From: Opitutia bacterium | GTDB lineage: Bacteria > Verrucomicrobiota > Verrucomicrobiia > Opitutales > T3Sed10-336 | NCBI GenBank assembly: GCA_003558065.1 | Contig: PWMU01000105.1 | Location: 1-52,783 of the forward strand | Direction: 5' to 3' | DNA length: 52,783 bases | Part shown: in pieces, positions 1 through 8,390 of the stretch | How positions within the stretch are numbered: the first letter of the stretch is position 1 | How the letters are laid out: each line of letters opens with the position of its first letter | Notes under the pieces: generated by a model | Told to the model about the DNA's origin: nothing | What the model saw: the letters and a program-made list of their open reading frames with translations, nothing else | The model's database searches: none | Position numbers and translations under genes: made by a program

Positions 1-10
1 CGGTATCGGT

Positions 11-106
11 ATGAAACTCTTCCAGCTCACTCGCCAGGAACAGAAAACCCTTTCGGTACTTCTGCTGCTTCTCGCCCTCGGCTTCCTCGGTCTTATCATT
101 TTGTAG
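11..106 (+). CDS. Small membrane peptide or C-terminal end of a gene cut by the window edge
   Basis: The frame reads 31 codons from an ATG to TAG. It has a short polar start (MKLFQLTRQEQK) followed by a Leu-rich stretch of about 19 residues that would span a membrane and ends at the last residue. The same frame is open to the window edge upstream of the ATG, so this may be the tail of a longer gene with a C-terminal membrane anchor rather than a free peptide. There is no clear ribosome binding site. The function is not recognised. It converges with the methyltransferase on the other strand. Confidence 0.3.
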   Translation: MKLFQLTRQEQKTLSVLLLLLALGFLGLIIL

Positions 107-215
107 CGGGGAGCACTATTTCCGATTCATCGGCAGCCCAGTGCGGGTGCTTTCCGGGTCTCAATTCCGCGGTGTTCCCTCCCGCAGGCAACCCGGCCCC
201 CGAAACCTGAACCGG

Positions 216-881
216 TTACACACGCTTGCGAAACAGCACAACCGTCCGCCCCGGCCGTTCCCATTCCCACCCGAATCGCCCGGCCAGCCACCGAAAGGTT
301 TCCCCGCGGTAAAAACAAACATGCGTCGGATCCTTCCGGTACCACCAGTCCGGAAAACTCCCTTCCTCCTCAAAGACTTCGGTCATAATTCCCAGCCACC
401 CGCCGGGTTTGAGCAGTGTGTTGAGACGGTCAAATTCCATTTGCGGCGCGTGAAAGTGTTCCGCGGTTTCGGTACAGGTAATAAAATCATAAGCACGCTC
501 CAAACACGCCGCATCCGGCGCATAGAACGGATCGTACAGGCTCACCGGAAACCCCTGTTCCTCCAGCATCACCGATAACGCGGGCCCCGGACCCGAACCG
601 TAGTCCAGTCCCCGGGCACCGGGAGGAAGCCGTTCCACCAACGGAGTTGCCAGGCGACCGAGGAACGCCCGGTACCGGGGGTCCTCCCGATCGTTTTCGT
701 GTGTCTCATAATGCGCCTTCTCGGCCGCAGGCTCCGGATAATGATACGGATCTATCGAAATCATTCGGCACCGGGAACAATCCCGGTACTCAACCTCACC
801 GGTTCCGGAGATCGCGGCAACATCCCTGTTTCCGCACAGCGGACAGGGCGCACCCGCTGTTCTCGGTTTGCCGGCGCTCAT
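216..881 (-). CDS. Class I SAM-dependent methyltransferase with N-terminal zinc ribbon
   Basis: This 221-residue protein begins with a zinc-ribbon pair, CPLCG (C13, C16) and CSRC (C35, C38). A Rossmann methyltransferase domain follows, with the SAM-binding motif GLDYGSGPGP at about 91-100. Later segments (ITCTETAEHFHAP, then LLKPGGWLGIMTEVF) fit the Methyltransf_11/23 fold. Proteins of this design often modify small molecules or sugar-linked intermediates, but the substrate cannot be read from sequence. It lies 51 bases downstream of nuoN on the same strand and may be co-transcribed with it, though it has no obvious link to complex I. It is probably cytoplasmic, as no signal or membrane segment is seen. 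Confidence 0.85.
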   Translation of the reverse strand: MSAGKPRTAGAPCPLCGNRDVAAISGTGEVEYRDCSRCRMISIDPYHYPEPAAEKAHYETHENDREDPRYRAFLGRLATPLVERLPPGARGLDYGSGPGPALSVMLEEQGFPVSLYDPFYAPDAACLERAYDFITCTETAEHFHAPQMEFDRLNTLLKPGGWLGIMTEVFEEEGSFPDWWYRKDPTHVCFYRGETFRWLAGRFGWEWERPGRTVVLFRKRV

Positions 882-932
882 TCGGGTTTCAGTGTTCCTG
901 TGAGGACAGGCCCTCCTCGCGACCCGCGCGCA

Positions 933-2471
933 TCAAAGCCGCCCGAGCCAGTCACTCAGCGGCCCCTGGAAAAACCCGAGCACCACGGTGGCAACGGCCA
1001 GCCCCCCGAGTATAAGTCGTGCAAGAGGCGCTATTTCCCGGTGCTCCCGCCGGGGTGCCTCCTGCTCGTCCTCGTCGTCAGGCGCTACCTTCCACTCCCG
1101 GAACACCGCCGTCTTGATCCATCCGAAATAATAATAGATCGACAGCACCACTCCGAAAATCGAAACCCCCAGGAGCCAGTACAGCCCGGCCTGGAAGGCC
1201 GCGATAAAAATCAACACCTTCCCGATAAAGCCAGCGAGGGGCGGAATCCCCGCCAACGACCCGAGGCCGATCACCAGCACGACCGCGAGAAAGGGGCGGT
1301 CTCTCGCGAGGTTCAGGTAGTCCTCAAGCTCATCCCCTGTTCCGTCCTCGGGCGAGAGGTGCGCCATCACACCAAAAACAGCAAACGACGCGAGCAGATA
1401 AACGAATAGATAGAACAGCACCGCCCCCTGGGCCCAAGGCACATACAGGGACGCGATCACCCCGACCAGCAGATAACCGGCATGCGCCACCCCCGAAAGA
1501 CCCATCAGCCGCTTCGTGTTTCGCTGCGTTAACGCCGCGATGTTCCCAAACAGGATCGTCAGCGTTGCCAGCACCGTCAACACCGGGACGAGCACCGCCT
1601 CCATAGGCTGGAATACCTTTAACACGAGCGTCAGTAACACCGCGAAGCCGGCGGCTTTCGACCCTACCGCCAGAAAGGCGGTCACGGGTGTCGACGCCCC
1701 CTGGTAGACATCCGGAACCCAGATCTGGAAAGGAAACGCGGCAATCTTGAAAGCGACCCCGGCGATCACCATCACCATTCCGATCAGTGCCAGACCGTTC
1801 TCCGGGTGGTTTTTCAGAAATGCATTCAAGGCCCCGAAATTCATGGCGTCGTCCGACGCGCCCGCGAGAAGGGGGCTTCCGCCAATTCCGTAAAGCAGAG
1901 CGATGCCGAACAAAAGAATGGCCGAGCTGACTCCGCTGAGAATGAGGTACTTAAGACCCGCCTCCAGGGAGATCGACTGGTGACGGAAATAGCTGACGAG
2001 CACGTAAAAACCCACCGTTACGGTTTCCAGCGAAATGAAGAACATCACAAAATGATTACTCTGGGCCAGCAGCATCAACGCCGCCGTCACCACCAGCGTG
2101 ATGTGGTAGAACTCGACTTTCGGCAGCGGCTTGCCCGCCAGAGTGATCGTCCCCAGGTACCCCACCAGCAGGGAGGTCAACAGGAAGAACACCCGCATGG
2201 CCTGCCCGAGTTCATCGTGAAAGAGCATGCCGGCAAACGTCTCCTGGCCGAGAAATCCCCCGCCATCCCGATAAAAGAGCAAAAGCCAGAACAGGACAAG
2301 CAGCTGCCCGAAGATCGCGACACCCGGAATGAGTTTCCGCCGGTGCCGCGGAAAGAGAATTTCCAATACCAGCAACGCCAGCGCGAGAACGCCCAGCGAA
2401 ATTTCCGGCAGAATGGCACTCCACTGATTGGAGGCCGCTATTTCCTTGAATGGGCTCAAAGTGTCGTTCAT
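933..2471 (-). CDS. nuoN: NADH-quinone oxidoreductase subunit N
   Basis: This is a membrane-arm subunit of complex I, one of the three antiporter-like proteins that pump protons across the inner membrane. The 512-residue product is almost wholly hydrophobic, with about 14 membrane segments and typical family stretches (LYGIGGSP near the middle, AHAGYLLVGV, and FIGKVLIFIAAF in the C-terminal third). A charged loop (DDEDEQEAPRREHRE) precedes the last helix. It is the last gene of nuoJKLMN and starts 16 bases after the nuoM stop, so it is almost certainly co-transcribed. Length is normal for the family. Confidence 0.95.
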   Translation of the reverse strand: MNDTLSPFKEIAASNQWSAILPEISLGVLALALLVLEILFPRHRRKLIPGVAIFGQLLVLFWLLLFYRDGGGFLGQETFAGMLFHDELGQAMRVFFLLTSLLVGYLGTITLAGKPLPKVEFYHITLVVTAALMLLAQSNHFVMFFISLETVTVGFYVLVSYFRHQSISLEAGLKYLILSGVSSAILLFGIALLYGIGGSPLLAGASDDAMNFGALNAFLKNHPENGLALIGMVMVIAGVAFKIAAFPFQIWVPDVYQGASTPVTAFLAVGSKAAGFAVLLTLVLKVFQPMEAVLVPVLTVLATLTILFGNIAALTQRNTKRLMGLSGVAHAGYLLVGVIASLYVPWAQGAVLFYLFVYLLASFAVFGVMAHLSPEDGTGDELEDYLNLARDRPFLAVVLVIGLGSLAGIPPLAGFIGKVLIFIAAFQAGLYWLLGVSIFGVVLSIYYYFGWIKTAVFREWKVAPDDEDEQEAPRREHREIAPLARLILGGLAVATVVLGFFQGPLSDWLGRL

Positions 2472-2487
2472 GAAAATCTTTCCGATT

Positions 2488-4125
2488 CTAAAGGCCGCCG
2501 GCCGGGCCGCGTTTCGGCGGAGAGCAACAGGAGACCGGTCCTTCCGCGCGCTCGAAAGAAACCGCCTCGAATTCGCCGTCGTCCCCGGTCACAGACGCCT
2601 CCTCTCCCGGCACAACGATCCGGTACATCGGGGAAACGCTCTCGTCGATCGAGTCGGTTAATGAACGCGGCCACAACCCCACCAGGATCAACACCACCAG
2701 CAGCACCAGCGCCGGCGTTCTCTCATGCCACTGGATGTCGGGAATTCGCTTCCCTTTCGACGCCGATTGAAACGCTTCGGTCGGCTCGCCGAAGAATATA
2801 TTTCCAACGGCACGCAATCCGTAAACGGCGGAAATCACCACTCCGAAGACCGCGGGGATAACCATCCATTCGCGGTACTGCCAGAGGCCGATAAAGACGG
2901 TCAGCTCTCCCCAGAAATTCGCCAAACCGGGACCGGGGAGCCCGATGCTCGCCAGCATGGCCGTCACAAAAAACGCTGCCAGCACCGGCGTATTCCGTGC
3001 CAGTCCCCCCATTTCCCGCATGTCAAAGGTTTCCGTGCGACGGTAAATACAATTGCCCAGCAGAAACAGCAACGCGACGGTCAATCCGTGGGCGAACATC
3101 AGGATAACCGCTCCGCCCACGCCCACCGCGGAAAGACAGGCCAGGCCAAGGAAGCAGTAGCCCATGTGCATCACGGAACTGAAACCGATCATTTGCTTGA
3201 GGTCGCGTTGCGCGACTGTCACGAACCCGATGATGATGACGTTGCCCAGCGCGAGAAGCGCCAGAAAGTACATCCAGTTCTCCGCCCCCTGGGGCAGCAA
3301 GGGAGCGCCTATCTGAATCAGCCCGTACAAGCCGAACTTCTTGAGAACTCCGGCGTGCAGCATGGCCGCCGATGTCGGAGCCGCCCCGTAACCCAGCGCC
3401 GCCCAGGTGTGGAACGGCCACAGCGAAACCAGAATTCCAAAACCGAAGAGCAACAGGGCAAAGGTGTAATTCTGCGCCACCTCGCTGATCGACTCCCCTT
3501 CCAGCGCGGCCTTCAGGCTGATAATATCGAACGACGACGCCCCGCTCTGAACGTATAGCGCGATCAGGCCCGCCAGCGAGAGCAGCGCGCCGAGGGAGAG
3601 ATAAACCGTCAGCTTCATCGCGGCATAATGCCGCTCGCGACCGCCCCAGATGCCGATCATCACGAAGGTCGGGATCAATGCGATCTCGTGGAAGAAATAG
3701 AAGAAAAACACATCGACCGAGGCAAAAACGCCCATCAGCCCTCCCTGCATAATCAGGAGCAAGGCCAGGTATTGGCGCAGGCGCTCCGCCCCGGAAACCA
3801 GCGCGTAAAAGCCCGCCGCAAATCCGACCACTCCCGCCAGCACGAACAGCGGCAGCGATATGCCGTTCAAGCCGAGTTTGAGGGAAATATCGACGATCTC
3901 CAATCCTGTGGGCACCGTGCTCAAGAATGCGTATCCGGTCACCGGATCCGGTGAAAAGGCGATCCAAAGCCAGAGCGCGACCGCAGCCGGAACGAGGAAC
4001 CCGACAAAGGCAATCCTCCGGACAAACGCCTCTCCCAGACTTCCGGAAAACAGCAACAGGATCGTCCCGAAAAGCATCGGGATAAAAATCGCCAGGTGAA
4101 GAAGAAATGGATAGCTCTCAGGCAT
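2488..4125 (-). CDS. nuoM: NADH-quinone oxidoreductase subunit M
   Basis: This is the second antiporter-like proton-pumping subunit of complex I. The 545-residue protein carries typical NuoM sequence: FFFYFFHEIALIPTF around the conserved membrane glutamate, FHTWAALGYGAAPTSAAMLHAGVL, and the conserved LKQMIGFSSVMHMGY segment. The last 50 or so residues are hydrophilic, with an unusual Cys/Pro/Gly-rich end (SCCSPPKRGPAGGL), a little longer than many homologues. It lies 19 bases after nuoL and 16 bases before nuoN. Confidence 0.95.
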   Translation of the reverse strand: MPESYPFLLHLAIFIPMLFGTILLLFSGSLGEAFVRRIAFVGFLVPAAVALWLWIAFSPDPVTGYAFLSTVPTGLEIVDISLKLGLNGISLPLFVLAGVVGFAAGFYALVSGAERLRQYLALLLIMQGGLMGVFASVDVFFFYFFHEIALIPTFVMIGIWGGRERHYAAMKLTVYLSLGALLSLAGLIALYVQSGASSFDIISLKAALEGESISEVAQNYTFALLLFGFGILVSLWPFHTWAALGYGAAPTSAAMLHAGVLKKFGLYGLIQIGAPLLPQGAENWMYFLALLALGNVIIIGFVTVAQRDLKQMIGFSSVMHMGYCFLGLACLSAVGVGGAVILMFAHGLTVALLFLLGNCIYRRTETFDMREMGGLARNTPVLAAFFVTAMLASIGLPGPGLANFWGELTVFIGLWQYREWMVIPAVFGVVISAVYGLRAVGNIFFGEPTEAFQSASKGKRIPDIQWHERTPALVLLVVLILVGLWPRSLTDSIDESVSPMYRIVVPGEEASVTGDDGEFEAVSFERAEGPVSCCSPPKRGPAGGL

Positions 4126-4144
4126 AACGCGATAATTTCAGGGG

Positions 4145-6013
4145 TTATTGAACTCCCTTCACGACAAGCCACATCAACACGACCCCCAGGAAAATCCAGT
4201 ACACGTAGACGTGCAGATTCCCGGTATGCGCGGCCCGGGCCCCGAGACTGAACAAGCCGACCAATCCCGCCGCACCTCGCACGATCAGGCCGGAAATCAG
4301 AATGTGATCAATAAAATTAAGGAGGCTGGAAAAACGCTGCTGTACGTTCACCACGTACCACTCGTAAACGTCGTCAAAGAAGAACCTGGCCGAGAGGAAT
4401 CCGTGAAGACCGGGAAACTGCTTTTCGAGACGGTCCTCCCGCGCCCCGACTCCATAAAACAGCCAACCCGCGATCAGGCCCGCCAGCAGCACCGCTACCG
4501 AAACGCCCGCCACCAACGCAAAGTCGGCGCCTTCAGCGTGTGGGACTTCCTGCATAATCCCGTCGAAGATCGCCGGGTGCATGAAGTCGTATCCGGCGAC
4601 CACCGAGAAGATCGCGAGAATCACGAGGGGCGCCGTCATGATCCAGTTGTTCTCCTTCGCGTCACGCGACGCCCTGGTCTTCGGCTCGCCGAAGAAAGCC
4701 GCCAGCCAAAGACGGGTCATATAGAACGCGGTCAATAGCGCGGTCGCCGCGAGGATGAGGAAGAGCGCGCTGTTGTTCTCCCAGGCCAGGTAAAGGATGG
4801 CGTCCTTGCTGAAAAAGCCGGCCAGACCGGGCATCCCCACCAATGCGAGAACGCCGACCGTGAAAGCGGCGAACGTAACGGGCATCTTCCGCCACAGCCC
4901 GCCCATCCGGTAAATGTCTTGCTCGTGATGGCAGGCGTGAATGACCGACCCGGCCCCGAGAAACAGCAACGCCTTGAAGAATCCGTGAGTCACGAGATGG
5001 AACATCGCCGCCCCGATCCCGGCCTGAATGGCGGTTCCGGCATCTCCGTCAATCACCAGAGAGCCCAGCCCGAAAGCCGCCACCATATAACCGAGTTGCG
5101 ATATCGTGGAATAGGCCAGGATCTTCTTGATATCCGTCTGCGTAATGGCGCACAACGAACCGAAAATAGCCGTGGCGGCCCCCACCCACATAATCCAAAC
5201 CATCGCTTCCGGAGGAATCAGGAAATAAATCCGGCACAGCAGGTAAATCCCCGCCGCCACCATCGTCGCCGCATGAATCAGGGCGGAGACCGGCGTCGGG
5301 CCCTCCATCGCGTCCGGAAGCCATACATGCAGGGGAATCTGCCCGGACTTGCCGAGCGCACTGCAGAACAGGAGCAAGCCGATCCCGACGTGCAGGATAT
5401 CCGGGTTCGCCTCCACCAGCGCGGCCATTTCAAAAAGGTTGAGCGTCTCGAAATGCCAGTAGCTCCAGATGATACCCAGCAGGAAGCCGAAGTCCCCGAG
5501 GCGATTGACGATAAACGCCTTTTTCGCCGCCTCGGAGGCCGCGGGCTTGTGGTAATAGTGGTTGATCAACAGGAACGAGCTCAACCCCACCAGCTCCCAG
5601 AAGATGAAAATCATGATGAGATTGTTCGCGAAAACAATGCCCATCATCGAAAACATAAAGAGCGATAATCCGGCGAAATAACGCGCCTTCCCCGGATCTT
5701 CCTTCATGTATCCGAGACTGAAAATGTGTATCAGAAACCCCACCACCGCGACGACGAACAACAGAAGCGCCGCCAGATCGTTGAAATAGAATCCCATCGA
5801 CACCGTGTAGTCGCCGAAGGTCATCCATTCATAGGAAAACTCCTCGCGAATGTTGCCGAATATCAGGTACAACGAACCGAGCAGAACCACCGAGGCGGCC
5901 GCGATCGACACCGCCGCGGCAATCTCATGCCGGCGGCGAAAAAAGATCCCGATGACAAGCGCCGACAAAAACGGCACCACCAGGAGGGAGACGATCAACT
6001 GTTCGTTGCTCAT
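4145..6013 (-). CDS. nuoL: NADH-quinone oxidoreductase subunit L
   Basis: This is the distal antiporter-like subunit of complex I, which in known structures carries the long lateral helix along the membrane arm. The 622-residue length is normal. Signature stretches are IFIFWELVGLSSFLLI, GKSGQIPLHVWLPDAMEGPTPVSALIHAATMV and DIKKILAYSTISQLGYM, with the conserved membrane Glu and Lys residues. The C-terminal third contains amphipathic and hydrophobic segments consistent with the lateral helix and its anchor. The gene starts one base after the nuoK stop, which suggests translational coupling. Confidence 0.96.
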   Translation of the reverse strand: MSNEQLIVSLLVVPFLSALVIGIFFRRRHEIAAAVSIAAASVVLLGSLYLIFGNIREEFSYEWMTFGDYTVSMGFYFNDLAALLLFVVAVVGFLIHIFSLGYMKEDPGKARYFAGLSLFMFSMMGIVFANNLIMIFIFWELVGLSSFLLINHYYHKPAASEAAKKAFIVNRLGDFGFLLGIIWSYWHFETLNLFEMAALVEANPDILHVGIGLLLFCSALGKSGQIPLHVWLPDAMEGPTPVSALIHAATMVAAGIYLLCRIYFLIPPEAMVWIMWVGAATAIFGSLCAITQTDIKKILAYSTISQLGYMVAAFGLGSLVIDGDAGTAIQAGIGAAMFHLVTHGFFKALLFLGAGSVIHACHHEQDIYRMGGLWRKMPVTFAAFTVGVLALVGMPGLAGFFSKDAILYLAWENNSALFLILAATALLTAFYMTRLWLAAFFGEPKTRASRDAKENNWIMTAPLVILAIFSVVAGYDFMHPAIFDGIMQEVPHAEGADFALVAGVSVAVLLAGLIAGWLFYGVGAREDRLEKQFPGLHGFLSARFFFDDVYEWYVVNVQQRFSSLLNFIDHILISGLIVRGAAGLVGLFSLGARAAHTGNLHVYVYWIFLGVVLMWLVVKGVQ

Positions 6014-6014
6014 A

Positions 6015-6320
6015 TCAGTGCCTTAAAAGGTTGAGATCCGGCAATTGCACCGTCTCGCGCCTGCGGAAAAGCGTCACTATAATCGCCAGGCCCACCGCCA
6101 CTTCGGCGGCGGCGACCGTGATAATGAAGAAAACGAAAATATTTCCGTCCATCGTGCCGTTGAAACGCGAAAACGCCACCAGCGCCAGATTGACGGCATT
6201 AAGCATCAACTCCAGGCACATGTAGACCACCAGGGTGTTGCGGCGCAGAAGGACTCCGAAAAACCCGATGGCAAACAGAAGCGCGCTGGCGACTAAGAAA
6301 TCAACGATACCGATGTTCAT
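6015..6320 (-). CDS. nuoK: NADH-quinone oxidoreductase subunit K
   Basis: This 101-residue protein with three membrane segments matches NuoK in length and pattern. It has the conserved [20 protein letters not shown] segment with its membrane glutamate and ends with a short charged tail. In complex I, NuoK links the quinone-reduction site to the antiporter subunits. It lies 41 bases downstream of nuoJ and directly abuts nuoL. Confidence 0.95.
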   Translation of the reverse strand: MNIGIVDFLVASALLFAIGFFGVLLRRNTLVVYMCLELMLNAVNLALVAFSRFNGTMDGNIFVFFIITVAAAEVAVGLAIIVTLFRRRETVQLPDLNLLRH

Positions 6321-6361
6321 TGCGGAGACTCGCTTTCATTAAACAAAACGGCGGGGCGCAT

Positions 6362-6904
6362 TCACACCTGCGCCCGAACCTCGGATTCGTCCCGATAACG
6401 CTTACTCAGGAGGATGACGCCGATCATCGCCACAAGGAGCAGAAAGCCCGCGACCTGAAACGGAAGCATATAGGCGGTGAACAGATGGTACCCGTATTCC
6501 CTGGGCGCATCACCCACGGGCTCGGTTGTCCCGAGGGTTCGCGCCTCCCCCATACCGGGCACCACCAGGTCCGGCGAAACCGCAACCGACAGGGCTCCCA
6601 CCAACAGCAGGACCAGCGCCATCACACTGGCCACGGAGCTCACCTTCCCCGCCCGGATCCGGCGTTTCTCCCCTTCGTCCAGCAACATGATAACGAACAG
6701 AAACAGGACGACCACCGCTCCCGCGTACACCAGGACCTGAAGAACCGCCAGGAAGAAAGCCGACAGCAGCACGAAAAGCCCGGCGATCCCCACCATCGCC
6801 ACGATCAAAAACATCGCCGCATTGACGGGATTCCTGCTCAAAACGACCATTGCGGCGCTTCCCCACGTCACCGCGGTGAAAAAGTAAAATAGAAAATCCA
6901 CCAT
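6362..6904 (-). CDS. nuoJ: NADH-quinone oxidoreductase subunit J
   Basis: This 180-residue membrane protein has five predicted helices, as in NuoJ. The conserved N-terminal half includes SRNPVNAAMFLIVAMVG and the VLVYAGAVVVLFLFVIML segment, which contains the pi-bulge helix important for coupling quinone reduction to pumping. The ATG at 6904 is preferred; a TTG five codons upstream is also open. It is the first gene of the nuoJKLMN block, with a plausible promoter just upstream. nuoA to nuoI are not in the window; upstream lies a divergent gene. Confidence 0.93.
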   Translation of the reverse strand: MVDFLFYFFTAVTWGSAAMVVLSRNPVNAAMFLIVAMVGIAGLFVLLSAFFLAVLQVLVYAGAVVVLFLFVIMLLDEGEKRRIRAGKVSSVASVMALVLLLVGALSVAVSPDLVVPGMGEARTLGTTEPVGDAPREYGYHLFTAYMLPFQVAGFLLLVAMIGVILLSKRYRDESEVRAQV

Positions 6905-6924
6905 AACGGAAACAACCAAAAGAG

Positions 6925-6953
6925 GACATAGTGGGGGGCGATGGCAACGACAA
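6925..6953 (-). promoter_or_regulatory. Candidate promoter for nuoJKLMN
   Basis: Reading the minus strand, TTGTCG (6953-6948) and TATGTC (6930-6925) are separated by 17 bases and lie about 20 bases upstream of the nuoJ start codon. The match to the sigma-70 consensus is partial, but spacing and position are right. It supports independent transcription of the membrane-arm block. Confidence 0.35.
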
Positions 6954-7196
6954 ATTTAAATTTCCCGCCCCTCGACACTCCGTTGGGCAGTCGCCTCAAA
7001 ATGCTTGATCGGGCGCAAATTATGCAATCGAGCCATGCGGATTACCTCACGCGAAGGGGCGTGCCGGCACGTGCGGCCGGACCGGAACCCGGAGTGCGGG
7101 ACAGCCCCTGTTTCCGAGCACGTAAAGCCCATTCATTCACCCAACAGGAAGGCGGGACCCCGCGTGGAGCCTCGGGAACAGAAAACGAACCTCAAT

Positions 7197-7225
7197 TTGA
7201 CACAGCCGCACAAAATCCGGATAGA
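7197..7225 (+). promoter_or_regulatory. Candidate promoter for the HAD phosphatase gene
   Basis: A perfect -35 box TTGACA (7197-7202) is followed after 17 bases by GATAGA (7220-7225), a weak -10; overlapping TAGATA at 7222 is an alternative. Transcription would start near 7232, giving a leader of about 100 bases before the ATG at 7332. Confidence 0.4.
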
Positions 7226-7228
7226 TAC

Positions 7229-7247
7229 CGGGAGGGGCCGCCTCCCG
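7229..7247 (+). other. Perfect GC hairpin at the predicted mRNA 5' end
   Basis: CGGGAGG (7229-7235) pairs perfectly with CCTCCCG (7241-7247) around the five-base loop GGCCG. It falls at or just after the transcription start predicted from the upstream TTGACA box, so it could stabilise the 5' end or act in regulation. No T-tract follows, so it is not a normal terminator. Confidence 0.4.
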
Positions 7248-7331
7248 CGAACGCAGGATCCGTCATGCTTTTTCTGAGAAAATTCGGTTCCGCAACCCGC
7301 CCATGCGGCCGCCCCTCCTCTTCGTATTTCA

Positions 7332-8183
7332 ATGACGCCAGCGCTTCTTGCCACTGATCTTGACCGCACGCTTTTTCCGAACGGAAACCAGCCCGACGAC
7401 AATTCCATGGAGATCTTCCGGAAGGTCGTGGAGAGGAAGCGTCCGCGCCTCGTATTTGTCACCGGCCGAAACCTTTCGCAAATCGAAGCCGGTATTCGAG
7501 AATACGGAACCCCGTCGCCCGATTATGCCATCGCCGAAGTCGGCACCAGAATCTATCGACGCACCCCGAAAGGGTTCGAGGAAGACGGCGAGTTCTCCGC
7601 TTTTCTTGCCGAAAGCACCACGAACTGGAATATCGAAACCTTCAAGCGGGCGCTCGACGTCCTCCCGCTCCGCCTTCAGCCGATCGAACACCAAAACGAA
7701 TTCAAACTCAGTTTTTATGTCGACAACCTCGAAACCGCCGCCACGACCGTGGATCAGGCAAGAGAACGGTTACAGCGGATTTCCCCCGACACCCAACTGG
7801 TCTGGAGTATCGATGAAACGCGGAATCTGGGCCTCCTCGACGTCCTTCCGGGAAAAGCCAATAAGCTGGAGGCTCTCGAGTACCTGCGTGATCACCTGGA
7901 CCTGCCTGTGGAAGCTGTTATCTACGCCGGCGACAGCGGTAACGACCTGCTCCCCCTGACCCGCGGCTACAAAGCGATTCTTGTTGCCAATGCCATCGAG
8001 GAAATCCGCACGGAGGTGATCGGAAAATCCAGGGAAAGAAACCTTTCGAGCCGGCTCTACCTCGCCTCAGGCCAGACGGACCTTCCTCTCAACGGCAACT
8101 ACGTCTCCGGCATACTGGAAGGACTGGTCCATTTCGGAATTATTTCGCGGCGGGAATGGTCCTCGCTGAGCCAGGGAAGTTAG
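7332..8183 (+). CDS. HAD-family sucrose-phosphate phosphatase-like hydrolase
   Basis: This 283-residue HAD hydrolase has the nucleophile motif DLDRT (D9, D11), the second motif VFVTGR at about 41-46, and the metal-binding GDSGND motif at about 200-205. The wording DLDRT and GDSGND, the C2-type cap position and the length match the sucrose-6-phosphate phosphatase (S6PP) family, which removes phosphate from sucrose-6F-phosphate. Related enzymes act on other sugar phosphates such as mannosyl-3-phosphoglycerate. No sucrose-phosphate synthase lies nearby, so the substrate is uncertain. It is cytoplasmic. The start follows a 100-base leader with a promoter-like box. Confidence 0.82.
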   Translation: MTPALLATDLDRTLFPNGNQPDDNSMEIFRKVVERKRPRLVFVTGRNLSQIEAGIREYGTPSPDYAIAEVGTRIYRRTPKGFEEDGEFSAFLAESTTNWNIETFKRALDVLPLRLQPIEHQNEFKLSFYVDNLETAATTVDQARERLQRISPDTQLVWSIDETRNLGLLDVLPGKANKLEALEYLRDHLDLPVEAVIYAGDSGNDLLPLTRGYKAILVANAIEEIRTEVIGKSRERNLSSRLYLASGQTDLPLNGNYVSGILEGLVHFGIISRREWSSLSQGS

Positions 8184-8390
8184 AATCGAACCTCCGTTTC
8201 CGCGGGATCCCTACTCTCCTTTCCCGGTCGGCTGGTTCTCCGGTGACAACCACGCTGTCAGGCTCGGCGTTCAGGCGCGGGGCCCGGGCAGAGGTGCGCG
8301 CACCTGGCACGGGACCGAGTGGGCAGAAACGCAAACAATCCTGTCCCCGAAAACCTTGCCATCGGGCGGCCGATGAGGCAAAAAGCCACC

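Larger units (their letters stand above)
6905..7331. other. Divergent intergenic region nuoJ / HAD phosphatase
   Basis: These 427 bases separate two divergent genes. I see the nuoJ promoter candidate, a perfect TTGACA box for the right-hand gene, and a GC-rich hairpin. A 138-codon plus-strand frame through the region runs out of frame into the next gene and has no recognisable protein character, so I do not call it. No tRNA or small RNA is evident. Confidence 0.6.

Noticed and set aside
6941-7357. 138-codon plus-strand open frame before the HAD phosphatase
   Set aside because: It ends out of frame inside the next gene, has random composition and no ribosome binding site.
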